The notes under the pieces: generated by a model | Seen by the model: the letters and a program-made list of their open reading frames with translations, nothing else | Databases searched by the model: none | Told to the model about the DNA's origin: nothing | In this document: in pieces, positions 33,313 to 41,641 of the stretch | How the letters are laid out: every line of letters begins with the position of its first letter | Position numbering within the stretch: position 1 is the first letter of the stretch | NCBI GenBank assembly: GCA_029004515.1 | Contig: JAQVYH010000008.1 | Location: 1 to 47,948 of the forward strand | Source of the DNA: Eubacteriales bacterium | GTDB lineage: Bacteria; Bacillota; Clostridia; Monoglobales; UMGS1388 | Direction: 5' to 3' | Length of the DNA: 47,948 bases | Translations under genes and position numbers: made by a program

Positions 33313-33945
33313 ATGTACAAAAGACAACAAAGAGAAATGCTCGCCAAGGATTTGGTGGAGAATCTTAATAGGAATAATTTTGAGGCGTATTATGCCGAGG
33401 ATAGTGAAAAGGCAAAGGCTCTTGTGTTATCTCTTATTCCAAAGGGTGCTACCATTGGTGTAGGAGGCAGTGCAACGCTTAATGAAACAGGTATTATGTC
33501 CGCTATTCAGGATGGAGAGTATCAGTTCATTGATCGCTTCAATCCACCTGAGGGCACGACCATTACAGATGCCCTTAAGGCAGGGCTTACCGCGGATGTG
33601 TTCCTATCATCAACTAATGCTGTCACTCGTGATGGTCAGCTTGTAAATGTTGATGGGACAGGCAATCGCGTGGGGGCTATGCTCTATGGACCGGGCAAGG
33701 TAATCATAGTCCTTGGTACAAATAAGATCGTTGATAATATTGATGATGCTATAAAGCGTATTAAAAATATCGCGGCGCCTATTAATGCGATGCGACTTCA
33801 TAGAAACACTCCTTGTACAAAGACGGGCAGATGTATGGATTGCTCATCACCTGAACGTATTTGTAATATGACTACTATCTATTCCAAGTGCCGAAACAAA
33901 GGTGATGCAGTAGTTGTAGTTATCCCTGAAGAATTGGGATTCTAA
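33313..33945 (+). CDS. LUD domain protein (LutC/YkgG-like)
   Basis: A 210-aa protein of the LUD (lactate utilisation, formerly DUF162) family, recognised by GATIGVGGSATLNETGI, a later FLSSTNAVTRDGQLVNVDGTGNRVGAMLYGP block and KVIIVLGTNKIV. The C-terminus has a cysteine group (TPCTKTGRCMDCSSPERIC) that could bind a metal or Fe-S centre. LUD proteins usually occur with LutA/LutB iron-sulphur subunits, which are absent here. Its place before KDPG aldolase suggests a role in sugar-acid breakdown, but the function is unknown. The GGAG ribosome site lies at the edge of repeat array 2. Confidence 0.85.
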   Translation: MYKRQQREMLAKDLVENLNRNNFEAYYAEDSEKAKALVLSLIPKGATIGVGGSATLNETGIMSAIQDGEYQFIDRFNPPEGTTITDALKAGLTADVFLSSTNAVTRDGQLVNVDGTGNRVGAMLYGPGKVIIVLGTNKIVDNIDDAIKRIKNIAAPINAMRLHRNTPCTKTGRCMDCSSPERICNMTTIYSKCRNKGDAVVVVIPEELGF

Positions 33946-33979
33946 TTCAGTTAATATTTTTGAAAGGAAGTTATATATA

Positions 33980-34627
33980 ATGGATAAAGAAAAAGTAATC
34001 ACCAGAATTACCGATGCAGGTATCGTTGCTGTTGTTCGTGCAACAAGTGGCGAAGATGCAATCAGAATAGCTGAAGCTTGTATCGAAGGCGGAGTTCCTG
34101 CTATCGAGCTTACATTCACAGTCCCAATGGCTCATAAGGTTATAGAACAGCTTGCAGCTCGCTATACAAATGGAGAAATCATCCTTGGCGCTGGTACAGT
34201 TATGGACCCTGAGACAGCTCGTATTGCGATTCTTTCAGGTGCTGAATATATCGTAAGCCCATACTTCAAGGCTGAAACAGTTAAGCTTTGCAATCGCTAT
34301 CGTGTTCCTTGTATGCCGGGTGCTATGACAATCAAAGAGGTTGTTGAAGCAATGGAAGCCGGAGCAGATATAGTTAAGATATTCCCAGGTGAAGCATTCG
34401 GTCCAAAGATCCTCAAGGCTATCAAAGGCCCAATTCCATATGCAAAGATGATGCCTACAGGTGGCGTTGATGTAAACAATGTTGACGAATGGATCAAAGC
34501 CGGCGCAGTAGCAGTAGGTGCAGGTGGTGCCCTTACAGCTGGTGCAAAGACAGGCGATTATGCTGATATTACAGCGAAGGGTAGAGAGTTTGTACAGAAG
34601 ATTAAAGAAGCCCGCGCTGCTTTATAA
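33980..34627 (+). CDS. eda: 2-keto-3-deoxy-6-phosphogluconate (KDPG) aldolase
   Basis: It cleaves KDPG to pyruvate and glyceraldehyde-3-phosphate, the last step of the uronate route started by KduI and KduD. The 215-aa protein has GIVAVVRATSGEDA, the glutamate in AIELTFTVP, LGAGTVMD, and the Schiff-base lysine in ADIVKIFPGE, with PTGGVD near the C-terminus. AAAGGAAG precedes the start. KDG kinase, which would supply KDPG, is not in the window. Confidence 0.94.
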   Translation: MDKEKVITRITDAGIVAVVRATSGEDAIRIAEACIEGGVPAIELTFTVPMAHKVIEQLAARYTNGEIILGAGTVMDPETARIAILSGAEYIVSPYFKAETVKLCNRYRVPCMPGAMTIKEVVEAMEAGADIVKIFPGEAFGPKILKAIKGPIPYAKMMPTGGVDVNNVDEWIKAGAVAVGAGGALTAGAKTGDYADITAKGREFVQKIKEARAAL

Positions 34628-34630
34628 TTT

Positions 34631-34918
34631 GGCGGCTAATAAAAATGCACAGACCGCATAAATAATGAATGAGAATTTTAGTTTGTGCTGACTGAAAGTT
34701 TATTGAGTCAATGTAGGAAGTTGCGAGATTTCGCAACTTCCTTTTTGGTTCTATATTCTTTATGCTATGAACAAACCTCACCTCTCGGTGTACCCTCGTA
34801 CACCTTCGGGTCACTCGCTTTGCTCTCTTTCGGTTTGTCCATTCTGCACTATTTTTATGTTGCCTTTAATGGTGCGTAGCCCATTCCATTCGTTCATTCT
34901 GCACTATTTTCTCGCAAC
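34631..34918 (+). repeat. Composite terminator-bearing repeat element, copy B
   Basis: It begins 4 nt after the eda stop with GGCGGCTAATAAAAATGCAC. The outer stem is short (GCATAAA 34656-34662 with TTTATGC 34759-34765) and encloses a 12-bp terminator hairpin. The tail CCTCTCGG, hairpin 34787-34804 and CCTTCGGG match copy A. The right end CACTATTTTCTCGCAAC (34902-34918) is identical to that of copy C (37549-37565). A further AAATGCACAGAATGC motif lies beyond it, near 34983. This element takes up the first half of the 650-bp gap before 35280. Confidence 0.7.
34715..34747 (+). terminator. Terminator inside repeat copy B, after eda
   Basis: A perfect 12-bp stem (34715-34726 with 34731-34742), loop GATT, followed by TTTTT. 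Confidence 0.88.
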
Positions 34919-34937
34919 ATTAAGAGTGTTAATGTTA

Positions 34938-34967
34938 GAAGGAATTGCAAAGGCAATTCCTTTTTTG
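34938..34967 (+). terminator. Second hairpin terminator beyond copy B
   Basis: AAGGAATTGC pairs with GCAATTCCTT around AAAG and is followed by a T-run. An 8-bp palindrome (AACATTAA/TTAATGTT) lies just upstream. Confidence 0.8.
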
Positions 34968-35059
34968 TTTTCAGTCGTGATAAAATGCACAGAATGCTTA
35001 AAGAGATACCGGTTTATTGTTTATCTAAGGAATATATAATAGAAGATTAAGATATTTTA

Positions 35060-35089
35060 GAAGAGTTGACTATGGTCAGCTCTTTTTTC
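35060..35089 (+). terminator. Third hairpin terminator in the 34.6-35.3 kb gap
   Basis: AAGAGTTGAC pairs with GTCAGCTCTT (one G-T pair) around TATG and is followed by TTTT. No gene lies between this and the previous terminator. Confidence 0.7.
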
Positions 35090-35098
35090 TTTTAGCGG

Positions 35099-35163
35099 AT
35101 TACGTAAAACTTGAGTGCGATTTGCAATCGCAAATTACGTTAAAGAATAATTCTACAAGTTTT
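35099..35163. repeat. Palindrome-spaced repeat array 4 (ATTACGT), short
   Basis: ATTACGT occurs at 35099 and 35134, with a perfect 7-bp palindrome TGCGATT-TGC-AATCGCA (35116-35132) between them. AAAACTTG (35106-35113) and CAAGTTTT (35156-35163) enclose the unit. A further hairpin with T-run follows at about 35172-35205. It has the same design as arrays 1-3 with a different repeat word. Confidence 0.65.
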
Positions 35164-35279
35164 ACTTTAAAAATTCCTCGACTTCGCTCGGAAAACCTTT
35201 TTTTGATGTGAAATGATGTGTTGGGTAATTATACAATTTGTTCATAAGATAAATCTTTTAATAAAGGAGAAATAATATT

Positions 35280-36041
35280 ATGAGTGAAAGCATGGTTTTT
35301 TATCAAAGCTTTTATAAAAGCATAAAAAGTTTACCAAGGTCAAGACAGCTTGAGCTTTTTGAGGCGATCATGGATTATGCCTTTGAGGGGGAGATAAATA
35401 ACGTTAGCAAAACTGTGGAATCTCCCTTGTTTTCTATTATTCCGCAGATTGATGCCAATATCAGAAAGAGAGCAAAAGCATCAATCGCAGGTCAGGCTAG
35501 TGCTCAAAAACGCTCTCTTGAAAGAGGGCATAATCCAACAGTAGTTGAAAAAAGTATTAACAATAGTGCTACCAAAGTCCAACCTAATGCAAATAATAAT
35601 GAGAATGCAAATGCAAATGCAAATGCCGATGTAGATGTTAATGTCAGCGTATCAGAAACGCCTTCAAAAGAAACAACAGCAACGACTAATAGCTATGCAG
35701 TTAAATATTATATAAGAACCATTAATCAAAGCCCATCGGATAAGATTATTGAGGCGATTGATGATTTCACAAAGAGGGGTATGTCCCCCCAATGCGTAAC
35801 ATCAATTATGGATTATTGCCGGGATAACAAAAAGACCAATTGGAGCTATATAAAAGCTACTCTTGAAAATTGCTTTGACAAAGGCATCCGCACGCCTGAA
35901 GAATACATTAATCATGAAATCAAACGAAGGAAGAAGTCCCAAAGCGGTCAGGGTAATAAGAAGAACAAGAACTTTGAGGAGAGGGAATACAGTCCCACCG
36001 AGTTTGATGACTTGTATTTTGAGGAGATGCTCCTTGTATAG
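35280..36041 (+). CDS. DnaD-like phage-type replication protein with N-terminal DUF6291-like domain
   Basis: A 253-aa protein. Residues 1-70 (SMVFYQSFYKSIKSLPRSRQ onward) resemble DUF6291. Residues about 165-215 resemble the DnaD/DnaB2 C-terminal domain of phage replisome organisers, with NWSYIKATLENCFDKGI near its end. A low-complexity Asn/Ala/Asp/Val linker (about residues 100-125) is encoded by AATGCA-type microsatellite repeats. The C-terminus is rich in Lys and Arg, then acidic. No other phage gene is near, so it may be a remnant or a domesticated gene. AAAGGAG precedes the start. Function in the host is unknown. Confidence 0.72.
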   Translation: MSESMVFYQSFYKSIKSLPRSRQLELFEAIMDYAFEGEINNVSKTVESPLFSIIPQIDANIRKRAKASIAGQASAQKRSLERGHNPTVVEKSINNSATKVQPNANNNENANANANADVDVNVSVSETPSKETTATTNSYAVKYYIRTINQSPSDKIIEAIDDFTKRGMSPQCVTSIMDYCRDNKKTNWSYIKATLENCFDKGIRTPEEYINHEIKRRKKSQSGQGNKKNKNFEEREYSPTEFDDLYFEEMLLV

Positions 36042-36134
36042 GAATAATTTGTCACTTGTGGGAAAATGTCGATTTGCATTGATAAAAAAACTATGGTATA
36101 CTATACTCGCAAATCCAATAGAGGGTGATAAAGA

Positions 36135-37328
36135 ATGAAAAAGACTATAGCTTTTATGACTATGATTATGATTGTGTTATCGCTATTTAGCGTAAATGCT
36201 ACTGCACAGGGCAGTGAGATTGTAATGCTTGTTGGCAATCAGCAAATGCTTGTTAATGGTGAGGTAAAGCCTATCAGTACATCAAGTCCTGTTTTGTATC
36301 CTTACATATTCGGTGATCGTGTACTTGTGCCACTTCGTGCAGTGAGTGAGGCGTTTGGTGCGCAGGTTGGCTGGGATGGTGCAAACAAGACTGCATCAAT
36401 CAGTTATAATGGGAATAGCGCATCTATTATTAAGGGTGAAGGACAAATTACCATTAATGGTCAATCGCTTCCTCTTGATGTTAATAGTGAGATTATTTAC
36501 GGTAGCTTTTTCTTGCCGCTTCGTGTTGTTGCTGAGAATATTCTAGGCAAGCATATTGAATATGTAGTTAATGAGACAGGTGACAGGGTAGTTATTATTA
36601 CAGACGAGCCACTATCCCAATCGGCTCTTGATACCCTTGCAATCGATGGTGCAAAAAGACTTAACAACGCAGTCGATTCTGATAAAAATGGCCTCTATGA
36701 TGGCTACTATTATATAAATGGTAGAGCATACAATGTGAAAGAGCATGCTAAAAAACAAGGTGGATTATGCACTGTGGATGGTTGTCCCCTTAAGGATACC
36801 GAGGTTGATATTCCAATTATCTCCTTTAATTATAAGCTTACAGGTGACCCTATTATAAAAAGCACAATTGAAGCGGATTTAATGTCCCTTATGGAGCCAA
36901 TTGAGATAAACGGTCAGACAATTTTAGTACGCAGAGAAGCGGCAGCAGAGGCAAAGCTAATCCTTGATGAAATATCAAAAGGTGGATATAAAATCAATGA
37001 TGTTCATTCCTTCCGTCTTGCTGAAAAGGACTTTGTATCATCCCTTATGGCAAAGGCTCGTGATCTTGAGGAGGGCATTATGCACACAGCATTCCATCCA
37101 AACGGACTTGCCATAGATATTAACCCTGCTCAGAACCCCCTTGTCTATTCCGGTAGTAATGAATATGCCAAAGAGCGTCAGCTTCGCTATTCCCTCACCG
37201 ACCCACTATCTCCAGAGATTCACTTCAACGGACACATCGTTGCAGAAACATTTAAGAAGCATGGATGGGAATGGGGACTTTGGACAAGCTCATCAGACTA
37301 TATGCACTTTAGTCTTGGTGAATATTGA
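36135..37328 (+). CDS. Secreted protein: stalk (copper amine oxidase N-terminal-like) domain plus M15 (VanY-like) peptidase
   Basis: A 397-aa protein. A signal peptide covers about residues 1-25. The stalk domain (residues ~30-155) shows VPLRAVSEAFGAQVGW and LPLRVVAENILGKHIEY. Residues ~240-397 form an M15-type D,D- or L,D-peptidase: HPNGLAIDINPAQNPL supplies a His and an Asp, and DYMHFSLG the third ligand, the usual Zn set. It probably trims peptidoglycan cross-link peptides at the wall. GAGGGTGATAAAGA precedes the ATG. Repeat copy C begins 2 nt after the stop. Confidence 0.85.
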   Translation: MKKTIAFMTMIMIVLSLFSVNATAQGSEIVMLVGNQQMLVNGEVKPISTSSPVLYPYIFGDRVLVPLRAVSEAFGAQVGWDGANKTASISYNGNSASIIKGEGQITINGQSLPLDVNSEIIYGSFFLPLRVVAENILGKHIEYVVNETGDRVVIITDEPLSQSALDTLAIDGAKRLNNAVDSDKNGLYDGYYYINGRAYNVKEHAKKQGGLCTVDGCPLKDTEVDIPIISFNYKLTGDPIIKSTIEADLMSLMEPIEINGQTILVRREAAAEAKLILDEISKGGYKINDVHSFRLAEKDFVSSLMAKARDLEEGIMHTAFHPNGLAIDINPAQNPLVYSGSNEYAKERQLRYSLTDPLSPEIHFNGHIVAETFKKHGWEWGLWTSSSDYMHFSLGEY

Positions 37329-37329
37329 T

Positions 37330-37565
37330 GGCGGCTAGTAAAATAGCGCAGACCGCATAATGGGAAATGAATTTATATTTAATTAGTGAAAGGATTTGCT
37401 AAAGGCAAATCCTTTTTTACTTTTATTCCCATTATGCTACAAACGAACTTCACCTCTCGGAGTACCTTTGTACACCTTCGGGGCGGTTCACTTCGTTCCC
37501 TTTCAGTTCGTTTGTTCTGCACCATTTTCCGTTGCCTTAGTTTGTGCTCACTATTTTCTCGCAAC
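37330..37565 (+). repeat. Composite terminator-bearing repeat element, copy C
   Basis: It begins 2 nt after the M15 peptidase stop with GGCGGCTAGTAAAATAGCGC, close to copy B. The outer stem GCATAATGGGAA (37355-37366) with TTCCCATTATGC (37426-37437) is a perfect 12 bp and differs in sequence from that of copy A, with both arms changed together. Inside is an 11-bp terminator hairpin. The tail has CCTCTCGG and CCTTCGGG. The right end CACTATTTTCTCGCAAC is shared with copy B. Confidence 0.7.
37389..37420 (+). terminator. Terminator inside repeat copy C
   Basis: AAAGGATTTGC pairs with GCAAATCCTTT around a 5-nt loop, followed by a T-run. Confidence 0.88.
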
Positions 37566-37644
37566 CTTGGGCTAGCAAAAATATCGAGCAAGCAAAGCTT
37601 TCATATCGACAAAAAGAATAAAAAATCGTTTTAGTTTAAATTTA

Positions 37645-37677
37645 AAAGAACCTTGCTCGTATCGGGCAAGGTTCTTT
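37645..37677 (-). terminator. Terminator for the GH13 gene
   Basis: AAAGAACCTTGC pairs with GCAAGGTTCTTT, and the stem extends to a 3-nt loop (TAT). On the minus strand it is followed by TTTTAAATTT. It ends the glycosidase transcript. Confidence 0.8.
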
Positions 37678-37697
37678 CCGTAATTATTCATTATTCA

Positions 37698-39452
37698 CTA
37701 TTCATTATTCATTAATTCTATTCTCGAATAGCCATTCGAGAATAGAATTTTATTTTCTGTGTGTGGTAATTCGCCATATATGGACAAGGTAAATATGGTA
37801 TTATTTCTTTTGTATTGCAAAAAGCCATGATGGGTATTGATAAACTCAATTCCGCCGATAAATTCCTCTTTATTATCTGCACGAACATAGGAGAGTGCTC
37901 TGAAAAAGTCCAAAAGAGTCACATCCTCCCTGCCATAGGGGAAGCACATTCTGCAGTATGGGTCCTTAAAGCCTGTGAGGCCGACTTCGTCACCATAATA
38001 TATACAAGGGATTCCCGGCAAAGTGAATTGAAGAAAAGCTCCAAGCATAAAAAGATACCTGCCCCTGACGTATTCTTCAGTTGTGAGGGTATAGCTTGCA
38101 TAATCCTCAGGTTTAACATTGCGCTGCACACCAAGTTCATTTATGATTCGTGGTGTATCGTGGGTTGAAAGGCTATTCATAAGGCAATCCAGCACTTGTG
38201 GAGGATAATTCTCCGTGATGGACATAATTTCTCTTACAAATGACCTATCATCACCTGTTTTAACAAAATTAATTATAGCTGTGCGCCATGGGTAGTTCAT
38301 AACGCTGTCAAGCTGTTTGCCAATAAGGTATCTGCGCCTTTCGCCATAGGAAAACTTGTTTGTAGCGTCCTCCCAGACCTCACCTATAATAAAAGCATCC
38401 TTGTCATATGACTTGACACTCTCCCTTAATTTATCTATAAACAAATCAGGCAATTCGTCCGCCACATCAAGACGCCATCCGTCAACACCCTTTGCCTGCC
38501 AGAAGTTAAGCACACCGGTATCCTTGCCTGTGATATATTCGAGATAATCAGGTGCGGTTTCGTTCACATTAGGGAGATTATCAAAGCCCCACCAACAATC
38601 ATATCCTTTCTTGTTAAAGGAATACCAATGATAATAAGGTGATTTTTTGCTGTTATATGCGCCAACAGAGTCATAGTGTCCAAACTTATTAAAGTAAATA
38701 CTATCAGCCCCCGTGTGGCTGAAAACACCATCTAATATAACCTTGATGCCAATATCGTGACACAGCTTCGTAAGAGATTCAAACTCCTCGTTTGTGCCAA
38801 AATAGGGGTCAACCATACGATAGTTTCCTGTGCTGTAGCGGTGATTTTCAGGGCTTTCAAAGATTGGGTTGAAGTAAATCATAGTTACCCCAAGCTCTTT
38901 GAGGTAACTGAGCTTTTCCATAACGCCTTGTATATTGCCGCCAAAGAAGTCGTCTGCCTTATAGTCGGGTGTGTCGTATATAAACTCGGGTGCTTCATAC
39001 CAATTGTCGTGAATGTGCCTTTTGTTAACTGTCTTGCCCGGAGTATAGTTCATACTTCTGCGGAAACGGTCAGGGAAAATCTGGTACATCAGTCCGCCTT
39101 TTGCCCAATTGGGTGTTGTAAAATCCTCGTCATATACAGTAAGCTGCCAATAGGGGTAACATATGCCCTCCTCGCCATATCCATCGCATACACCTGTGGG
39201 AATTTGTTTATTATCATACTTTAAGATAAAGCGGTAAAAGTACAAACCGCTTTGTTCAAATGCGATCTTAATGCGGTAAAAATCTCCATTTTCGTACTGC
39301 ATTGGCAAAATAGTGGGCACATCATCAGCGTCCAGACGATACTCAATCAGAACCTGTGTATCCGCCTGCGCGCGAAAAATTACCTCATCGCCCCTTTTAA
39401 TTGCACCAAATGGGGATTTATATTCTGTTTTTGTGGAATCATAATTAAACAT
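37698..39452 (-). CDS. GH13 alpha-amylase family glycosidase (neopullulanase/maltodextrinase-like)
   Basis: A 584-aa protein without signal peptide, so intracellular. Residues about 1-115 form an N-terminal beta-domain; the barrel follows (GGLMYQIFPDRF, conserved GVFSHTG). Catalytic residues are visible: nucleophile D329 in GWRLDVADE, acid/base E358 in IIGEVWED, and the stabilising Asp in LSTHDTPRI. It probably trims maltodextrins or limit dextrins from glycogen, in keeping with its position divergent from the glg operon. The last ~12 codons run through a perfect 15-bp palindrome, suggesting the natural C-terminus was altered by a repeat. Confidence 0.9.
   Translation of the reverse strand: MFNYDSTKTEYKSPFGAIKRGDEVIFRAQADTQVLIEYRLDADDVPTILPMQYENGDFYRIKIAFEQSGLYFYRFILKYDNKQIPTGVCDGYGEEGICYPYWQLTVYDEDFTTPNWAKGGLMYQIFPDRFRRSMNYTPGKTVNKRHIHDNWYEAPEFIYDTPDYKADDFFGGNIQGVMEKLSYLKELGVTMIYFNPIFESPENHRYSTGNYRMVDPYFGTNEEFESLTKLCHDIGIKVILDGVFSHTGADSIYFNKFGHYDSVGAYNSKKSPYYHWYSFNKKGYDCWWGFDNLPNVNETAPDYLEYITGKDTGVLNFWQAKGVDGWRLDVADELPDLFIDKLRESVKSYDKDAFIIGEVWEDATNKFSYGERRRYLIGKQLDSVMNYPWRTAIINFVKTGDDRSFVREIMSITENYPPQVLDCLMNSLSTHDTPRIINELGVQRNVKPEDYASYTLTTEEYVRGRYLFMLGAFLQFTLPGIPCIYYGDEVGLTGFKDPYCRMCFPYGREDVTLLDFFRALSYVRADNKEEFIGGIEFINTHHGFLQYKRNNTIFTLSIYGELPHTENKILFSNGYSRIELMNNE
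37715..37748. repeat. Perfect 15-bp palindrome in the 3' end of the GH13 gene, flanked by ATTCATT repeats
   Basis: ATTCTATTCTCGAAT (37715-37729) and its exact inverse (37734-37748) are separated by AGCC. To the left, ATTCATT and ATTCACT recur several times between about 37685 and 37713. The layout resembles the intergenic palindrome arrays. The GH13 stop codon (37698-37700) falls within the ATTCATT repeats. Confidence 0.8.
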
Positions 39453-39551
39453 AGATAACTCTCCAACAAATAAATAGCTGCACTTTTGTTATTATCTCAT
39501 ATTATATTATCAATTGTAACAGAAAAAACGAACAAAATATCACAAAAAAAC

Positions 39552-39580
39552 TGTACAAATCAGGAAATTTATGGTACAAT
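39552..39580 (+). promoter_or_regulatory. Candidate promoter of the glg operon
   Basis: TGTACA (39552-39557) and TACAAT (39575-39580) are 17 nt apart. The transcript would have a leader of about 95 nt. Confidence 0.55.
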
Positions 39581-39608
39581 ATTTACAAATACATAAAATT
39601 AGGGGTAG

Positions 39609-39638
39609 TATGCACTAAAGTAGTATTTTTAGTGCATA
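39609..39638 (+). promoter_or_regulatory. Perfect 11-bp hairpin in the glgB leader
   Basis: TATGCACTAAA (39609-39619) and TTTAGTGCATA (39628-39638) are exact inverses around an 8-nt loop. It lies just downstream of the predicted start. It has no T-run, so it is more likely an operator or mRNA structure than a terminator. Confidence 0.6.
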
Positions 39639-39684
39639 AAATTCACACTGCAATATGTTAAGTTAGAAAGGAATGGGAGCAAAG

Positions 39685-41586
39685 ATGGAATTTAAAGAGA
39701 GAAAAGATGATAATCTTGCTGAATACCTTTTCCATGAGGGTACAAATTATTGCGCATATGAATATCTCGGTGCACATATATACAGTTATGGATGTGTTTT
39801 TAGAACTTGGGCTCCTAATGCATCCAGGGTCTTTGTTACTGGTAGCTTTTGTGATTGGGACTATGGCAAGCATGAGGCTTATCGAATTACTGATGGTGGC
39901 ATCTATGAATGTATAGTTCCCGAAGTAAAGGAGTTTGACTCGTACAAGTTTGTTATAGAAACCAAGGAGGGTGAGCAGCTACTAAAGTCTGACCCATATG
40001 CATTTCATAATGAAACTCGCTCTGGAACAGCATCAAAGGTTTATGACATTGATGGATACAAATGGAATGATAAGAAATGGGTTGACTCCTGTCGTGGTCA
40101 ATATAACAGACCTGTTAATATTTATGAACTGCATTTTGGCTCATGGAGACTCTATGAGGACGCAAATCCATTCAGCTATGAAAAGATGGCTAAGGAGCTT
40201 ATCCCTTATATTAAGGAGATGGGCTATACACATATTGAGCTTATGCCAATGAGTGAATATCCATATGATAAATCATGGGGATATCAGGTTACGGGCTATT
40301 ATGCTGTGACCTCAAGGTACGGCACACCGAAGGAGTTTATGTCATTTGTTGACCAGTGCCATCAGGCAGGCATTGGTGTTATATTAGACTGGGTACCTGC
40401 TCACTTTCCAAAAGATGCACAAGGTCTTTATGAATATGATGGTGAGTGTTGTTATGAATACAGCGATCCAATGAAGAGGGAGCATCCTGATTGGGGCACG
40501 AGGATTTTTGACTATGGCAAAAATGAGGTTAAGTGCTTTTTAATCTCCAATGCCTGCTATTGGCTTGAAAAATATCATATAGACGGTCTTCGCGTTGATG
40601 CAGTTGCATCCATGCTCTATCTTGATTATGGAAGAAGAAGCGGACAATGGAGACCTAATAAATTTGGAGGCAATGGGAATCTTGAGGCAGTTGAGTTTTT
40701 TAAACAGCTTAACACTCGTATCTTCTCGGTTTATCCAAATGCGATGATGATAGCAGAGGAATCTACCGCTTGGCCCCTTATCACATATCCTGTGGATCAG
40801 GGAGGACTTGGGTTTAACTTTAAGTGGAATATGGGATGGATGAATGACACTCTCAAATATATGGAGCAGGACCCATTATTTAGAAAGGGATTTCATAACA
40901 ATCTTACATTTTCGCTGACATATGCTTTTTCAGAGAACTATGTGCTTCCTCTGTCTCACGATGAGGTAGTGCATGGGAAGAGGTCGCTCCTCTCTAAAAT
41001 GCCCGGTGAATATACTGACAGATTTGCTAACCTTCGTGCATATCTTGGGTATATGTTCGCACATCCCGGCAAAAAGCTTACATTTATGGGAACAGAGTTA
41101 GGTCAGCTCATTGAGTGGAACGAGGAACAGGAACTTGATTGGGACCTGCTTGAATTTGAGTCTCACCGCAGACATAAGGACTTTGTGGCTGGGCTTAATC
41201 ATTTTTATAGGGACAATCCTTGCCTTTGGGAACTTGATACTAATTGGGATGGTTTTGAGTGGGCAGCGATGGATGATGAGTATAACAACATTATTTCATT
41301 CTTCAGACTAGACTCGAAGGGCAACAAGATTCTTGCGGTTAGCAACTTCTCGTCGGTACTACAGAAGGGCTATATGATAGGTGTTGCTGATGCTGGCACA
41401 TACACACAGGTATTCTCCACCGACGCCAAGAAATATGGTGGTCTGGGAATTGACAATGGCAAGGTAAAGACAGTCCAAGGGGATATTCATGGACAAAAGC
41501 AATGCTTAAAGCTTACATTACCTCCACTTTCAACAATCTTTCTTTATAAAAGGAAACGCACATCATCAGCAAATAAAAAGGATTAA
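39685..41586 (+). CDS. glgB: 1,4-alpha-glucan branching enzyme
   Basis: It introduces alpha-1,6 branches into glycogen. The 633-aa protein has the N-terminal branching-enzyme beta-domain (CVFRTWAPNASRVFVTGSF) and a GH13 barrel: candidate nucleophile D305 in GLRVDAVASMLYLDY, acid/base E358 in AEEST, and LSHDEVVHGKRSLL. ATG 39685 is preferred because GGGAG lies 5 nt upstream; ATG 39673 directly abuts AAAGGA. It is the first gene of glgB-glgC-glgD. Confidence 0.95.
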   Translation: MEFKERKDDNLAEYLFHEGTNYCAYEYLGAHIYSYGCVFRTWAPNASRVFVTGSFCDWDYGKHEAYRITDGGIYECIVPEVKEFDSYKFVIETKEGEQLLKSDPYAFHNETRSGTASKVYDIDGYKWNDKKWVDSCRGQYNRPVNIYELHFGSWRLYEDANPFSYEKMAKELIPYIKEMGYTHIELMPMSEYPYDKSWGYQVTGYYAVTSRYGTPKEFMSFVDQCHQAGIGVILDWVPAHFPKDAQGLYEYDGECCYEYSDPMKREHPDWGTRIFDYGKNEVKCFLISNACYWLEKYHIDGLRVDAVASMLYLDYGRRSGQWRPNKFGGNGNLEAVEFFKQLNTRIFSVYPNAMMIAEESTAWPLITYPVDQGGLGFNFKWNMGWMNDTLKYMEQDPLFRKGFHNNLTFSLTYAFSENYVLPLSHDEVVHGKRSLLSKMPGEYTDRFANLRAYLGYMFAHPGKKLTFMGTELGQLIEWNEEQELDWDLLEFESHRRHKDFVAGLNHFYRDNPCLWELDTNWDGFEWAAMDDEYNNIISFFRLDSKGNKILAVSNFSSVLQKGYMIGVADAGTYTQVFSTDAKKYGGLGIDNGKVKTVQGDIHGQKQCLKLTLPPLSTIFLYKRKRTSSANKKD

Positions 41587-41641
41587 GTATTATTAGTTCT
41601 TTTTTTAGAAATAATATAGTATACGAAAGGAACGGTTAATT

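Noticed and set aside
34602-34814. Reverse-strand ORFs over the repeat elements (also 37379-37591 and 44014-44214) with similar RRCT...REV-like peptides
   Set aside because: The similarity follows from the shared non-coding CCTCTCGG/CCTTCGGG repeat core. They lack ribosome sites and overlap terminators; they are not genes.
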